55,766 nt of DNA, from the NCBI RefSeq assembly GCF_020532625.1, contig NZ_JAJAUY010000028.1, forward strand, positions 1 through 55,766. Direction: 5' to 3'. Origin of the DNA: Streptomyces antimicrobicus. GTDB lineage: Bacteria > Actinomycetota > Actinomycetes > Streptomycetales > Streptomycetaceae. The position numbers were made by a program, and so were the translations under genes. Of the stretch, positions 44,805 to 53,039 are shown one piece after another. The notes below the pieces were generated by a model. That model had not been told where the DNA came from and ran no database searches. It saw nothing but the letters and a program-made list of their open reading frames with translations. The stretch's first letter is position 1. Every line of letters begins with the position of its first letter.

Positions 44805-45836
44805 GTGGCGACTGTCTCTTCTGCTCAGCCGGTCCAGGTGCCGCGCCCATCGTCCGGTTCCCGGGTGGATCTCAGTGCTCTCGAGCCCTCGATTTTCTCC
44901 CGGCTGTTGGAGAAGGCGCATGCTGCCCGGCACCTCACGCCTGAGTTGGCTGCCGAGGCAGCCGTTCGGGCCGGGAACGGCCGGCTGGGTGTGAAGGAGT
45001 TGCGTCTGATTCTTCTCCGGTTCAGCGAATCGCGCCTGGCCGAGCAGGCGACTGCGGCGGCTTGGGCGGTGGTGACGGCACGGCCCGAGCTCGCCACGTC
45101 GGTGCTGCATTCCCATGCCCAGGACACGGGCGCTCCGACCGCGCTCGTGGTCCGGGAGCTGGGTGCCAGTGGTACTGACCTGTTCGTGGTTCAGGCTGGC
45201 TGGCGCGCTCAGACCAAGCGTATTCACGGCGCGGCCGTCTCCCGCGCGAGCAAGAAGGCTGCTTTGCAGGGTGCCGTGGTGAGCCTTCTCGGCCAAGCCG
45301 TGTGGAGTTCTGCCCCGCTGCTGCGTGCAGTCATGATGCCGGTGATGCGTCCTGGTGTGATACGGAGGCGCTCGATGCCCCGGCTGTCCAACTCCGCGCA
45401 TCCTCTTGCCGCCCCTCACCGCCGATCAAACGGCAGCAATCTGCGCAGCCTCGCCCTGGTGCGAGCACCATTACCAAGACGGCGACAACGCTCTCCCCAA
45501 GTGCCTTGCCGACCCGGACCACACCGCTGGCGTACCCCTGGTGCCAAACCCCGCCGAACTCCGCTTCATCTGCACCTGCGGCACGGCATGCCCCTGCCGA
45601 CACGCAGCCGCCCTAGTCCACGTCCTTACCGACAGGCTCGTCACCCATCCCCAAGACCTCGCCGTCCTGCGCGGCCTGCCCCATCCCCACCACCAGGCCG
45701 GCGACCACCCACCAGCGGGCGCGAGCACCGAGGCCAAGCCGAAGACGCAGCTCTCGGCCCACCACACCTGGGCCGGGTACCGAGAATGCCCCGACCTGCC
45801 ACCGATCCCTCACTACTCTCCCGACACCGGTGCTGA
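44805..45836 (+). CDS. Island ORF with a possible dsRNA-binding domain; 3' half uncertain
   Basis: From GTG 44805 (AAGG about 6 bases upstream; GTG 44784 also possible) the protein begins with a helical part (LEPSIFSRLLEKAHAARHLT, then GNGRLGVKELRLILLRFSES). A segment near residues 120-165 resembles a double-stranded RNA-binding domain: TALVVRELGASGTDLFVVQA, then SRASKKAALQGAVVSLLG, like the G-x-S-K-K-A-A helix of that family. After about 45380 the frame reads Arg/Pro-rich sequence and overlaps the SWIM gene out of frame, so the true end is probably near 45380 or a frameshift has occurred. Confidence 0.4.
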   Translation: MATVSSAQPVQVPRPSSGSRVDLSALEPSIFSRLLEKAHAARHLTPELAAEAAVRAGNGRLGVKELRLILLRFSESRLAEQATAAAWAVVTARPELATSVLHSHAQDTGAPTALVVRELGASGTDLFVVQAGWRAQTKRIHGAAVSRASKKAALQGAVVSLLGQAVWSSAPLLRAVMMPVMRPGVIRRRSMPRLSNSAHPLAAPHRRSNGSNLRSLALVRAPLPRRRQRSPQVPCRPGPHRWRTPGAKPRRTPLHLHLRHGMPLPTRSRPSPRPYRQARHPSPRPRRPARPAPSPPPGRRPPTSGREHRGQAEDAALGPPHLGRVPRMPRPATDPSLLSRHRC

Positions 45837-46098
45837 AGCGCCATGTCCTCCAACCTGGTCACCACCTCCTCCTCCCGCACCCCGTGCCGAGCACTTGCAT
45901 GCTCTCGTAGACGATGCCGCAGCACAGGCCCGAGCCTTCCTTGCCACCGGAACGCCGCTCGAATGCGTATGGGACGAGGACGCCATCCGGCTGGCCTCGC
46001 GACTCCCAGACACCTGCGTTGCGGGAGTCGCCGACCGCCTTGGTCTCGACATCGCGGACCTCCGCGACCGACTCACCGCAGCGCGCACCTCGCCGTAG
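45406..46098 (+). CDS. SWIM zinc-finger protein
   Basis: About 230 residues from TTG 45406. FICTCGTACPCRHAAALVHV near residue 55 is a SWIM zinc finger (CxC...CxH), which binds DNA or proteins. The N-terminal part (TADQTAAICAASPWCEHHYQ) and C-terminal helices (CVAGVADRLGLDIADLRDRL) are unassigned; a Pro-rich stretch lies between. The start is uncertain: a good Shine-Dalgarno (GGAGG at 45364) fits ATG 45375, but that is in another frame, which suggests a frameshift near the 5' end. Confidence 0.55.
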   Translation: MPPLTADQTAAICAASPWCEHHYQDGDNALPKCLADPDHTAGVPLVPNPAELRFICTCGTACPCRHAAALVHVLTDRLVTHPQDLAVLRGLPHPHHQAGDHPPAGASTEAKPKTQLSAHHTWAGYRECPDLPPIPHYSPDTGAEAPCPPTWSPPPPPAPRAEHLHALVDDAAAQARAFLATGTPLECVWDEDAIRLASRLPDTCVAGVADRLGLDIADLRDRLTAARTSP

Positions 46099-46547
46099 CG
46101 GAGACGGGCCGACCAAGAACCCTTCGCGAGAATCGCCAGCGTCCGCAGAAGCACTCGAATCCTCCGGATCTGTGCGCGTACCAGCCGTCCCGAAGCCGTG
46201 CTGCCGTTGAGCCATGACCTATGTGAACGCAGGTGCGTCGTCGACCTGACCCCTTTCAAGAACCCAGCCGCGGCCTGGAGCAGCCGCGACAGCACGTCGG
46301 TGCGGCTGTGCAGGTCGGCGGCGCGGCGCCGGTCGGAGATCTCCGCGCACGCTTGTCACCAACGTCCCCGGACAACACACGTAGGTCGCACAGACGTTGC
46401 AAGGTCCCGTGATCTGGTTGCCCAAGATGCGCTGAGGCACTGGAACGCGAAGCGCGGCCCTGAGGGATTCGAGTAGCGCGTAGGCCATTTGAGCGAATCA
46501 TCGCTCGCTTCCGGAATCGGCAGCTCCGGACCGGCCGTTCCCACAGC
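46099..46547. other. Gene-free stretch in the island
   Basis: I see no credible gene or RNA in these 449 bp on either strand. Short open frames lack homology and coding character. Confidence 0.5.
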
Positions 46548-47084
46548 ATGACCACCTGCACGTGCGACTTCGGCAGCGCCACCGGGCCGGGCCTGCTGGC
46601 CTCAGACTTCCTTCGCCGACACCTCGCAGCCAAGGAGGGCGAGGAGAAGCCGGAGTTGTCGAACCTCCCGGTGCTGTTGAGGATCGCCGGCTCTCTACGG
46701 GGTGACACGCCCGTCTTCTTCGACTTCACGAGCCATGCTGAGGCTCTGGGAACTGATGTTCCGACCCTGAGGGGTGAGATCCGTTGGCTCGTCGAGCACC
46801 GGTTCCTGGCCCTGGACGGCGATGTCGACGGAACTGCCCGGCTGTGGCTGAACCCTTGTGTGGCGTTTCCACCGTTCACGGATTGCCGCGTTATCGCGGC
46901 CCGGCACCGCTTCCCTTTCATCACCACGGTGGAGGGTGGCATGTCCGCTGCTGAGCCGGTCGTCGTCCACGAGTACGACGCCGAGGGCTGGGAGCAGGTC
47001 TACCAGGACACTGTAAGGATGACCGATGATCCGCCGTGCTTTTCGTCGGATGGCTGCTTGCTTCACGGACCACGAGGCTCCTGA
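46548..47084 (+). CDS. Small protein with a winged-helix-like middle, island-borne
   Basis: 178 residues from ATG 46548. The N-terminus has CTCDF, then LLASDFLRRHLA. A middle part, LPVLLRIAGSLRGDTPVFFD, LGTDVPTLRGEIRWLVEHRF and LALDGDVDGTARLWLNPCVA, reads like a helix-turn-helix followed by a beta wing, as in small regulators carried on actinobacterial plasmids and integrative elements. The C-terminus includes EPVVVHEYDAEGWEQVY. I cannot name the family. It may regulate or replicate the element; that is inference. Confidence 0.5.
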   Translation: MTTCTCDFGSATGPGLLASDFLRRHLAAKEGEEKPELSNLPVLLRIAGSLRGDTPVFFDFTSHAEALGTDVPTLRGEIRWLVEHRFLALDGDVDGTARLWLNPCVAFPPFTDCRVIAARHRFPFITTVEGGMSAAEPVVVHEYDAEGWEQVYQDTVRMTDDPPCFSSDGCLLHGPRGS

Positions 47085-47894
47085 TCCGCCCGGCTCAGGT
47101 GGTTCTCGGCGGCGGGCCGGGCGACGCGGTCCGCGGCGTGGATCGCCTCGGGAACCAAGCCGCGGGCTCAGACGCGTCTCCGACGACACCAGGGCGGGCC
47201 GCCAACCCCGGTGGCTGGCCCGTACTACAGCGCAACCCCTGGGCCCGGCACGTCTGGTCAGGTATCAGCCAGCAAGTGTGGACTGGGATCACGGAGTCCG
47301 ACCGCATTGCAGTTCCGGCCGCGCGTACCGGGCTTCACCAGAACTGGTGATCCAGGTGTGACCTCCGGGTTTTCGGGAGGTGCGGCCCCTTGCTGCCCTC
47401 TCTGCCGAGGCGGACTATGAGTTATGCCCAGACGAGGTGACCGACCGCCGAAGCGGTCACCCGAGGCGGCGCAGCGGAAGGGGACCCCCAGAGCCTCTGT
47501 CAGCCGATCCGCCGACCGCCCAGCCGGACCGGGCCTCACAGCGCCGGGGTGACGGAGGGGTCCCGCGTGACAGGGCGCCGAAGAGCCGGTTGCCAGGTGC
47601 CTGCGGGTCGTCGCTGGTGAGGTACCCGATGCCCCCCGCTAGGGCGGCAACCGGGAGCTGAAGAAGGTGATCGAGGGCGACTGGAAGGAGCGCGTCACCT
47701 CACTACGGATCCTTGGCGCCTGGAACAGCCCACGAACTAACGTCAGTCCCTATGGGCTGCAGGCGTGGCCGCCACCACGGCCGGGAGACAACTGAGCGCA
47801 TGGGTTGGCCGACCCTAGGGGTGGAGATTCTCTGTCCAGCGGCAGGTGTCACTGCTCGGTCGTAAGCTCGCGAGGCAGGAGAAGGGGGCCTTAC
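47085..47894. other. 810-bp gene-free stretch with inverted repeats
   Basis: No gene is supported on either strand. Two hairpins are visible: ACCTCC/GGAGGT around a T-rich loop (about 47358-47380) and GGTGACC/GGTCACC (about 47438-47463, with an inner CCGC/GCGG). The region could hold a regulatory RNA or remnants of deleted genes. The last bases give AGGAGAAGGGGG, a strong ribosome-binding site for the next gene. Confidence 0.4.
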
Positions 47895-50084
47895 GTGCGC
47901 GACCGCATGCTGACAGCCGAGGTACCGCTCGGGCCGTTCGAAGGGACTGAGATCACGGTCCACTCGGCCAGGGGGAAGAACGCGAAACTGCACGTCCGCA
48001 GGGAGTGTGGCCAACTGCGAACGTCCAACGTAACGACTGCTGCGGTCCCGCTGAACGCGGCCGTCGTGGACAGATTCTGCTCTGGGTGCGCGGACTGGGG
48101 GCCGAGGGTCCGGCCGACGACGGGGCTGGGCATCTTCATGGGCGCACTTGGTGGAGCAGGACTGCTCCACCAACTGCAGGCCTATGCAGAGCCGGACGAG
48201 GACGTGTACTGGACTCAGGAAGAGGTACGAGCCGCAGCCGAGCTCCTGCGCGCGAATCCGGATCCGGAAGCGGATGACGACGACAGCCGGCGGGAGGCGC
48301 GCGGGGAAGCCGAGGAGCTCCAGGACCGGGTCTTGTCCCTCTGGCGTCACGCAGCCGAGAGCCTTTACCGGTCACAGGCTGTCATCGCTCACTTCCAATG
48401 GCTCACGGACTGGGCAAGGCCGAAGGTGGTCGTGAAGGAGAGCTACCTCGCCACTCTGCGGGAGCAGGCGGCTCTCTTCGTGGATCCGGCAGGGCTTGTC
48501 GTCGCTGCTGCGGCTGCGACACTGGAGACACCTCAGTTGCCGGCCGGCGACCCGGCCTTCGCGGTGCTCGGCGACGGCAGGAAGATCTCTGCCGGGCTGA
48601 GCGCGCTCTGGAGGCGCTGGCAGTACGACGCCGAGCGAGGGTGGGAAGGACCGGACTCACGGGAGATCGTTGGTCACCACCTCGTACGGGACATCAGGTC
48701 CAACAAGAAGGGATATGACGAAGCCCTGGCCGGTGCCGCCCGTCTGATTCGGTCCTGGGAGGAGAAAGCCCGGGCAGTAGCCGAGTCGACGGGCATGGAA
48801 CCGACGGTGCTCATCACAGCACGTCTACCGGAGCACGAGGAGGAGCCTGCGCGCCCGGGTGAGGGCACGGCGGACGTCCTCGAGGGCATGGATCCGTGGA
48901 CCACGGGCGTGCTGGTGACCTGGGCCGTCCATGCCGACTGGAGCCGCGGAATCCTGACTCTGAAGGTTCCCCCACTCGTCGCCGACCGGCTCCTAGCCAT
49001 GTCGGGCAGCATCACCTGCGTCCCGGGCGGCACCGAAGACGCACCGATCGAGGCCGATGTCCGGGAGCAGGCCGATACCCTCCGCCCCGGGATCTTTGAC
49101 GATTCCGAGGTCTTCGCCCGCCAGCCCGTCACCCTGGCGCACCTCCGGGCCCTGCGTGCCTACTCGTACGCGGCCGACCAGCTGTACATCGTCTTCTCGA
49201 CGGGCGGCGGCGCCGAAGTCCTGTCTCTCGACGCCATCGAGCGGAGACTCGCCCAGGGCTGGACCGGGGTCATCGTGGCCAGCGCTTCGGACCTCCCGAA
49301 CAGCGTGATCAGCCCGTGGGTCGAGCAGGTCGCCCTCGCGCCAGACACGTCAGACCCAAGCGACGCACGGCAGCCTGGGTTCGGCGCCGCCCTGAGCCTT
49401 ACGGCCGGAGCCCAGGACGCGGTGCGCTGGCCACGCGGGGACCGGGCCAAGGAGCACAACCTGCGCCTGCTCGCCATGGCACGCGGCGTCTCCGATCTGC
49501 GAACCCTCGACACGGGCCGCTCCTCCACCCTGCCCCCAGCCGTTTGGGAAGGCCTCCTCGCGCCTGCTCGGCTTGACCTCTCCCCGTTCCGCCCGCCCAA
49601 CGGTGACCGCTGGCGCAGCGGCAGCGGTCTTCCTCTCGGCGTGCTGCGCCACGCTCAGATCTACACCACGAACGCGGACCCACGGCTGGAGGGCAAGGGC
49701 CACTCGCCCCTGTGTCGGCACACACGGGAGCGGGGCGTTGTGGCGAGCGACGACCTCCTGACGGTGGCCGATCTGCTGGCCCGTGACGACTTCGACTGGT
49801 GCAGCAAGTGCGGCGGCTACGCCGTACGCCGGCTGACCGACACCCAGCTCTCGTACTACCGGGCAGCGCACAGCCTGCACGACATCACCAGGCAGCTGGA
49901 CGACAGTCGGCCACACCGAGCTCCGGTCGACATCTTGGCGGTCGTCAACCAGCTGGAAGAGCTCGCTGACTGGCAACCCGGGAGCCGCGAGGGCTGGGGT
50001 GTGGAAGGCCATTGGCCCTGGCGCGAGGCTGTCCGAGAGCAACGACGCCGAGCCGAGAAGCTGCGATCCGCTGATCCTTCCTGA
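47895..50084 (+). CDS. Large unrecognised protein with a putative zinc site at each end
   Basis: 729 residues from GTG 47895 (AGGAGAAGGGGG about 8 bases upstream). No known domain is recognised. Two similar metal-site patterns frame it: H33, C38, C62 and C65 (LHVRREC, then FCSGC), and H603, C607, C636 and C639 (GHSPLCRHT, then DWCSKC). Between them lie a helical middle (residues 110-300), an acidic loop DDDD near 123, and alternating strand-helix segments. No signal peptide, and no clear membrane span apart from a short hydrophobic stretch near residue 78 (GLGIFMGALGGAGLL). It is the last cargo gene before the right repeat, a common place for defence genes. Confidence 0.75.
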   Translation: MRDRMLTAEVPLGPFEGTEITVHSARGKNAKLHVRRECGQLRTSNVTTAAVPLNAAVVDRFCSGCADWGPRVRPTTGLGIFMGALGGAGLLHQLQAYAEPDEDVYWTQEEVRAAAELLRANPDPEADDDDSRREARGEAEELQDRVLSLWRHAAESLYRSQAVIAHFQWLTDWARPKVVVKESYLATLREQAALFVDPAGLVVAAAAATLETPQLPAGDPAFAVLGDGRKISAGLSALWRRWQYDAERGWEGPDSREIVGHHLVRDIRSNKKGYDEALAGAARLIRSWEEKARAVAESTGMEPTVLITARLPEHEEEPARPGEGTADVLEGMDPWTTGVLVTWAVHADWSRGILTLKVPPLVADRLLAMSGSITCVPGGTEDAPIEADVREQADTLRPGIFDDSEVFARQPVTLAHLRALRAYSYAADQLYIVFSTGGGAEVLSLDAIERRLAQGWTGVIVASASDLPNSVISPWVEQVALAPDTSDPSDARQPGFGAALSLTAGAQDAVRWPRGDRAKEHNLRLLAMARGVSDLRTLDTGRSSTLPPAVWEGLLAPARLDLSPFRPPNGDRWRSGSGLPLGVLRHAQIYTTNADPRLEGKGHSPLCRHTRERGVVASDDLLTVADLLARDDFDWCSKCGGYAVRRLTDTQLSYYRAAHSLHDITRQLDDSRPHRAPVDILAVVNQLEELADWQPGSREGWGVEGHWPWREAVREQRRRAEKLRSADPS

Positions 50085-50196
50085 CCCTCTTCTTCCTGGC
50101 TCCCCGCCCGTTTGCGAGCGGGCGGGGAGCCACGCGGCACTGATGACGCCCCCCCCGGTCGGCCCGCAGTGGGGTCTCCGACGACCAGTGCGGAAA

Positions 50197-50220
50197 CGCA
50201 GGTCGGAGGCCGTTCTCTCA
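50197..50220 (+). repeat. Right attachment repeat (attR core)
   Basis: 24 bp identical to 39648-39671. The bases left of it (ACCAGTGCGGAAA) do not resemble the tRNA, so the repeat does not include any tRNA sequence. Confidence 0.9.
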
Positions 50221-50241
50221 TCCGGGGGAGGACGGCCTTCC
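50207..50241 (+). terminator. Original tRNA terminator hairpin, displaced to the island's right end
   Basis: AGGCCGT (50207-50213) pairs with ACGGCCT (50232-50238). This is the chromosomal 3' half that once followed the tRNA at 39564; it now sits 10.6 kb away. Confidence 0.65.
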
Positions 50242-50324
50242 GTGCGTCGGTCGCCGTGCGCTGAACCGATGGTCGGTCGGGAGCACGTCGGTGGTGGCGC
50301 GTGGCGGCGGGGCCGGGCCCGGCC

Positions 50325-51887
50325 TCAGGCCTCGATGAAGACCGCCCCGAGAGTGTGGGCGGCGTCCATGGTCACGTTGACCTGGTCGTTCGGGCCGTAC
50401 TGTCGGCCGTCGTAGATCCAGGCCGCCAGGCGGTAGCCGGAGGCCGGGGTGGCGGTGACGGCGACGACCGTGCCCGGCTTGTAGGGGCCGTAGACGGAGG
50501 GCCGGACGCTGCCGCCTTCGGAGCTTTCCAGAGTGAGGGCGTAGCGGGTTCGGGGGACGGTCAGGGAGCGGTAGCCGGCCACGATCGGAGTGGTGAGGCG
50601 GGCGAGCTTGGCGTTGTTGTTGCTCTCGTTGCCGAGGGGCTGGCCGTAGATGCTGAGGCCTGGGTCGGAGTACACGTTCTCCGTGCGGCATGGCCGGCGG
50701 CAGGAGGTGGCGTAAGCCATGAGGTCGGTGTGCTGCTCGTCGGAGGTGATCCAGCCCGTCCCGTAGGGGGTGTTGAGCTCCTTGACCCAGCTGCCGTCGG
50801 GGACCTGCTGGGACAGGGTGCGCCGGTCGTGGAAGAGGCCGAGGTTGTGGCCGATCTCGTGGCCCAGGTTGTACCAGCCGGTGAGCGAGTCGTAGTCGAC
50901 GACGGAGAAGGCGAGGCTTTCATCGAAGTTGCCGCGGACCGGCAGGCTGCCCTGTCCGGAGGACTGGCCCGGAACGCTGTTGACGACGGTGACCAGGTCC
51001 ACGCCGTAGCGGCGGCGGGCGTCGGCGGCGGCGGCGCCCAGCTCGGAATCCTGCGGGTTGCTCAGCTTGCTCCACATCAGCGAGGAGGTGTTGTTGCCGG
51101 TGTAGTGGGTGTTGTACGTGCCGATGATGTCGATGCTGGCCGGGACGCCGCTGTCGGCGAGGGCCTCGTTCATCTTGCGCTCGGCCCAGTAGATGGTGTT
51201 GACGACCTGCTGCTCGCTGCCGGCCCGCTGGACGGCGAGGGGGGTGTACCCGGCGACGACGTCGATGACGGCCGGGTTCTGCGGCGTGGCCTCGGCCCGT
51301 CCGGCGAGGGAGCTGCGGGGAGCGGTGCGCGCCGCCGGGGCCACCGCCAGGTCGTCGGGAGCGTGGTGCGGCCGCTTGGCCGGGTCCTCCTCGGTGATGC
51401 GGGCGCGCGGGGGGCTGCCGGGCAGGGTCTCCAGACGGTAGACGTGCTCCCCGAGGTCGGCGACGACTTCGACGAGGGCGGTGCCGGGCGGGGTGCGGTC
51501 GGTGGAGCAGACTCCGTGCAGGGAGACGATGACGCTGGTGTCCGGCCTCCCCTGGACATGGCCGGACCAGGTGCGGGTGCCCCCGTCGTCGTCGATGCCG
51601 TCCTCGACGGCGGTGAGGCGGATGTTGTCGAAGAAGTCGAAGGTCCATGCGCGCGGGGCACCGAACGGGGCTCCGGTGCACAGCGTTCGGAAGGCGTCGA
51701 GAGCGAGCGGGACGGTGCGGTCGCGGAGCACCTCCGCCCCGTCGCCGTCCGTGGGCGACGGGGCGGAGACGACGGCAGGGGCGGCGGAGACACCGGTGGC
51801 GGAGAAGCCCGCCATGGGCAGCGCGGCCATGGCGGCGACCCCGAGCGCGAGGAGACGCGCTCGGCGGGGGTGGCGGGGAGAGGTCAT
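50325..51887 (-). CDS. Secreted metzincin-type zinc metalloprotease with InlB-like repeat
   Basis: 520 residues from MTSPRHPRRARLLALGVAAM, a twin-Arg-poor but clear signal peptide ending near VSAAP. A propeptide-like region follows. The metzincin site HEIGHNLGLFHD (near residue 340) supplies three zinc-binding His and the catalytic Glu, with the Met-turn in TDLMAYATSC. The C-terminal 75 residues form a divergent InlB B-repeat (LTLESSEGGSVRPSVYGPYK, then GYRLAAWIYDG). It should digest proteins outside the cell. It is outside the island, just right of the repeat. Confidence 0.88.
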   Translation of the reverse strand: MTSPRHPRRARLLALGVAAMAALPMAGFSATGVSAAPAVVSAPSPTDGDGAEVLRDRTVPLALDAFRTLCTGAPFGAPRAWTFDFFDNIRLTAVEDGIDDDGGTRTWSGHVQGRPDTSVIVSLHGVCSTDRTPPGTALVEVVADLGEHVYRLETLPGSPPRARITEEDPAKRPHHAPDDLAVAPAARTAPRSSLAGRAEATPQNPAVIDVVAGYTPLAVQRAGSEQQVVNTIYWAERKMNEALADSGVPASIDIIGTYNTHYTGNNTSSLMWSKLSNPQDSELGAAAADARRRYGVDLVTVVNSVPGQSSGQGSLPVRGNFDESLAFSVVDYDSLTGWYNLGHEIGHNLGLFHDRRTLSQQVPDGSWVKELNTPYGTGWITSDEQHTDLMAYATSCRRPCRTENVYSDPGLSIYGQPLGNESNNNAKLARLTTPIVAGYRSLTVPRTRYALTLESSEGGSVRPSVYGPYKPGTVVAVTATPASGYRLAAWIYDGRQYGPNDQVNVTMDAAHTLGAVFIEA

Positions 51888-52193
51888 GCCGCACACGAAG
51901 CCACAGGCGCCACCGCACATGCCGGAAACCTGCCGGGTCGCAAGGACGAGGTCACCCGACTGGCACGGCTCCACCACTCCGTTGCCCGGGGGACGCCACC
52001 CGTGAACCGGCTCCGGGCGGGGCTTCGACCAGCGCGACTCAGGGGAGGGGGAGGCGGGCGGGAGGTGCCGCGGGTGGGGCGCTCGAAGGAGCCGGCGCGG
52101 CGCGGTCGTCGCCCACGCCGTTCGCCGCGCCACGGACGCGGTGATCTGCCGGCTCCGCTTCCGCGTCACCCTCGTCCCGGGCGTCGGACGATG
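51888..52193. other. Non-coding gap upstream of the metalloprotease
   Basis: 306 bp between two minus-strand genes. No gene or clear repeat; it probably holds the metalloprotease promoter. Confidence 0.45.
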
Positions 52194-52946
52194 TCAGAAC
52201 CGTTCGAGGAAGTCGGTGATGAGCCGCAGCCACTCCGCCGGGTTCTCCGCGAACGGCAGGTGCCCTGTGGGGAGTTCGGCGACCTCCGCGCCCGGTACGG
52301 CAGCGGCGAGGTCCCGCTGGAGGCCGGGCGCGACGAGCGGGTCGAGGGTGGTGACGACGACGAGCGTCGGCACGGCGATCCCGGCGAGGTCCTGACGTAC
52401 GTCGATGCGCCGGACGAGGTCCACGTGTTCGGCGGTCCCGGTGGGCACGAGCGGCGCGAGCCCGGCCGCGGCGGCCCGGACCTGGGCGGGGGTGAGCGCA
52501 TTGAGGGTGGGCGCGGCCAGGGCCATCAGGTTCAGGTACTCCGCCATCAGCACGTGCTGACCGGACTCGTACAGCTGCTGCCAGATGGAGGCGGCCAGTT
52601 CGGTGCGGGTGTCGGCGTACGCGAACGTGGCGCTGAGGACGAGTGCGCCGACCCGCTCGGGGTGCCGCGTCGCGAGCCGTACGGCGAGGGGGCCGCCCAG
52701 CGAGTAGCCGCTGACCGAGAACCGGTCGAGCCCCCGCTCGTCCGCGGCGGCGACCATCTCGTCCACGAGCGCGTCGGCGTCCAGGGGGACGGGGGAGCGC
52801 GGGGTGTTCCCGGCGCCGGGCAGATCCACCCCGACCACGGTGTGCCGGGCGGAGAGCCCCTCCATGATCGGCCCGTAGTTGGCCTCGATGCCGCCGCCGG
52901 CACCGTGCACGAGCAGGAGTCCGGGGCGTGCGGAACCAAGCGTCAT
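52194..52946 (-). CDS. Alpha/beta hydrolase
   Basis: 250 residues. The oxyanion segment LLLVHGAGGGIEANYGPIM, the Asp-containing VVGVDLPGAG, the nucleophile elbow SGYSLGGPLA (Ser near residue 98), the acid in VVVTTLDPLVAPG and the His in PTGHLPFAENP give a complete catalytic triad. The substrate is unknown. It diverges from the TetR regulator at 53040 and has one of its likely operators next to the start, so it is the probable target of that regulator. Confidence 0.92.
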   Translation of the reverse strand: MTLGSARPGLLLVHGAGGGIEANYGPIMEGLSARHTVVGVDLPGAGNTPRSPVPLDADALVDEMVAAADERGLDRFSVSGYSLGGPLAVRLATRHPERVGALVLSATFAYADTRTELAASIWQQLYESGQHVLMAEYLNLMALAAPTLNALTPAQVRAAAAGLAPLVPTGTAEHVDLVRRIDVRQDLAGIAVPTLVVVTTLDPLVAPGLQRDLAAAVPGAEVAELPTGHLPFAENPAEWLRLITDFLERF

Positions 52947-52954
52947 GACCGCTC

Positions 52955-53019
52955 CTTTAGTGATCGCTAAAGCTGTGACGTCGAGGACCGTAGCAGAGCT
53001 TCTTTAGCGACCGCTACAG
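52955..53019. promoter_or_regulatory. Two TetR-type palindromic operators
   Basis: CTTTAGTGATCGCTAAAG at 52955-52972 is a near-perfect 18-bp palindrome; CTTTAGCGACCGCTACAG at 53002-53019 is a second, weaker copy 47 bp away. They lie between the divergent alpha/beta hydrolase and TetR genes. Confidence 0.8.
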
Positions 53020-53039
53020 ATGCCGGGTATGCTGGCGCC

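Larger units (their letters stand above)
39648..50220. mobile_element. 10.6-kb integrative genomic island at a tRNA-Pro terminator
   Basis: The element is bounded by perfect 24-bp direct repeats (39648-39671 and 50197-50220). A tyrosine-integrase pseudogene lies at the left end, reading toward the tRNA and ending 2 bases from the repeat. Cargo: a decayed WYL regulator, a Septu-like ATPase/HNH pair, a possible dsRNA-binding ORF, a SWIM protein, a small regulator-like protein and a large unknown protein. Base composition at 42.1-44.7 kb is visibly lower in GC than in the flanking genes. No excisionase, replication initiator or Tra gene is recognised, so it now looks immobile. Confidence 0.85.

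Noticed and set aside
46198..46476. A 92-codon plus-strand ORF in the island gap
   Set aside because: It has no ribosome-binding site, no homology I recognise and a composition like random high-GC DNA.
50301..52970. An 889-codon open frame on the plus strand
   Set aside because: It lies opposite the metalloprotease and alpha/beta hydrolase, whose motifs are clear on the minus strand.
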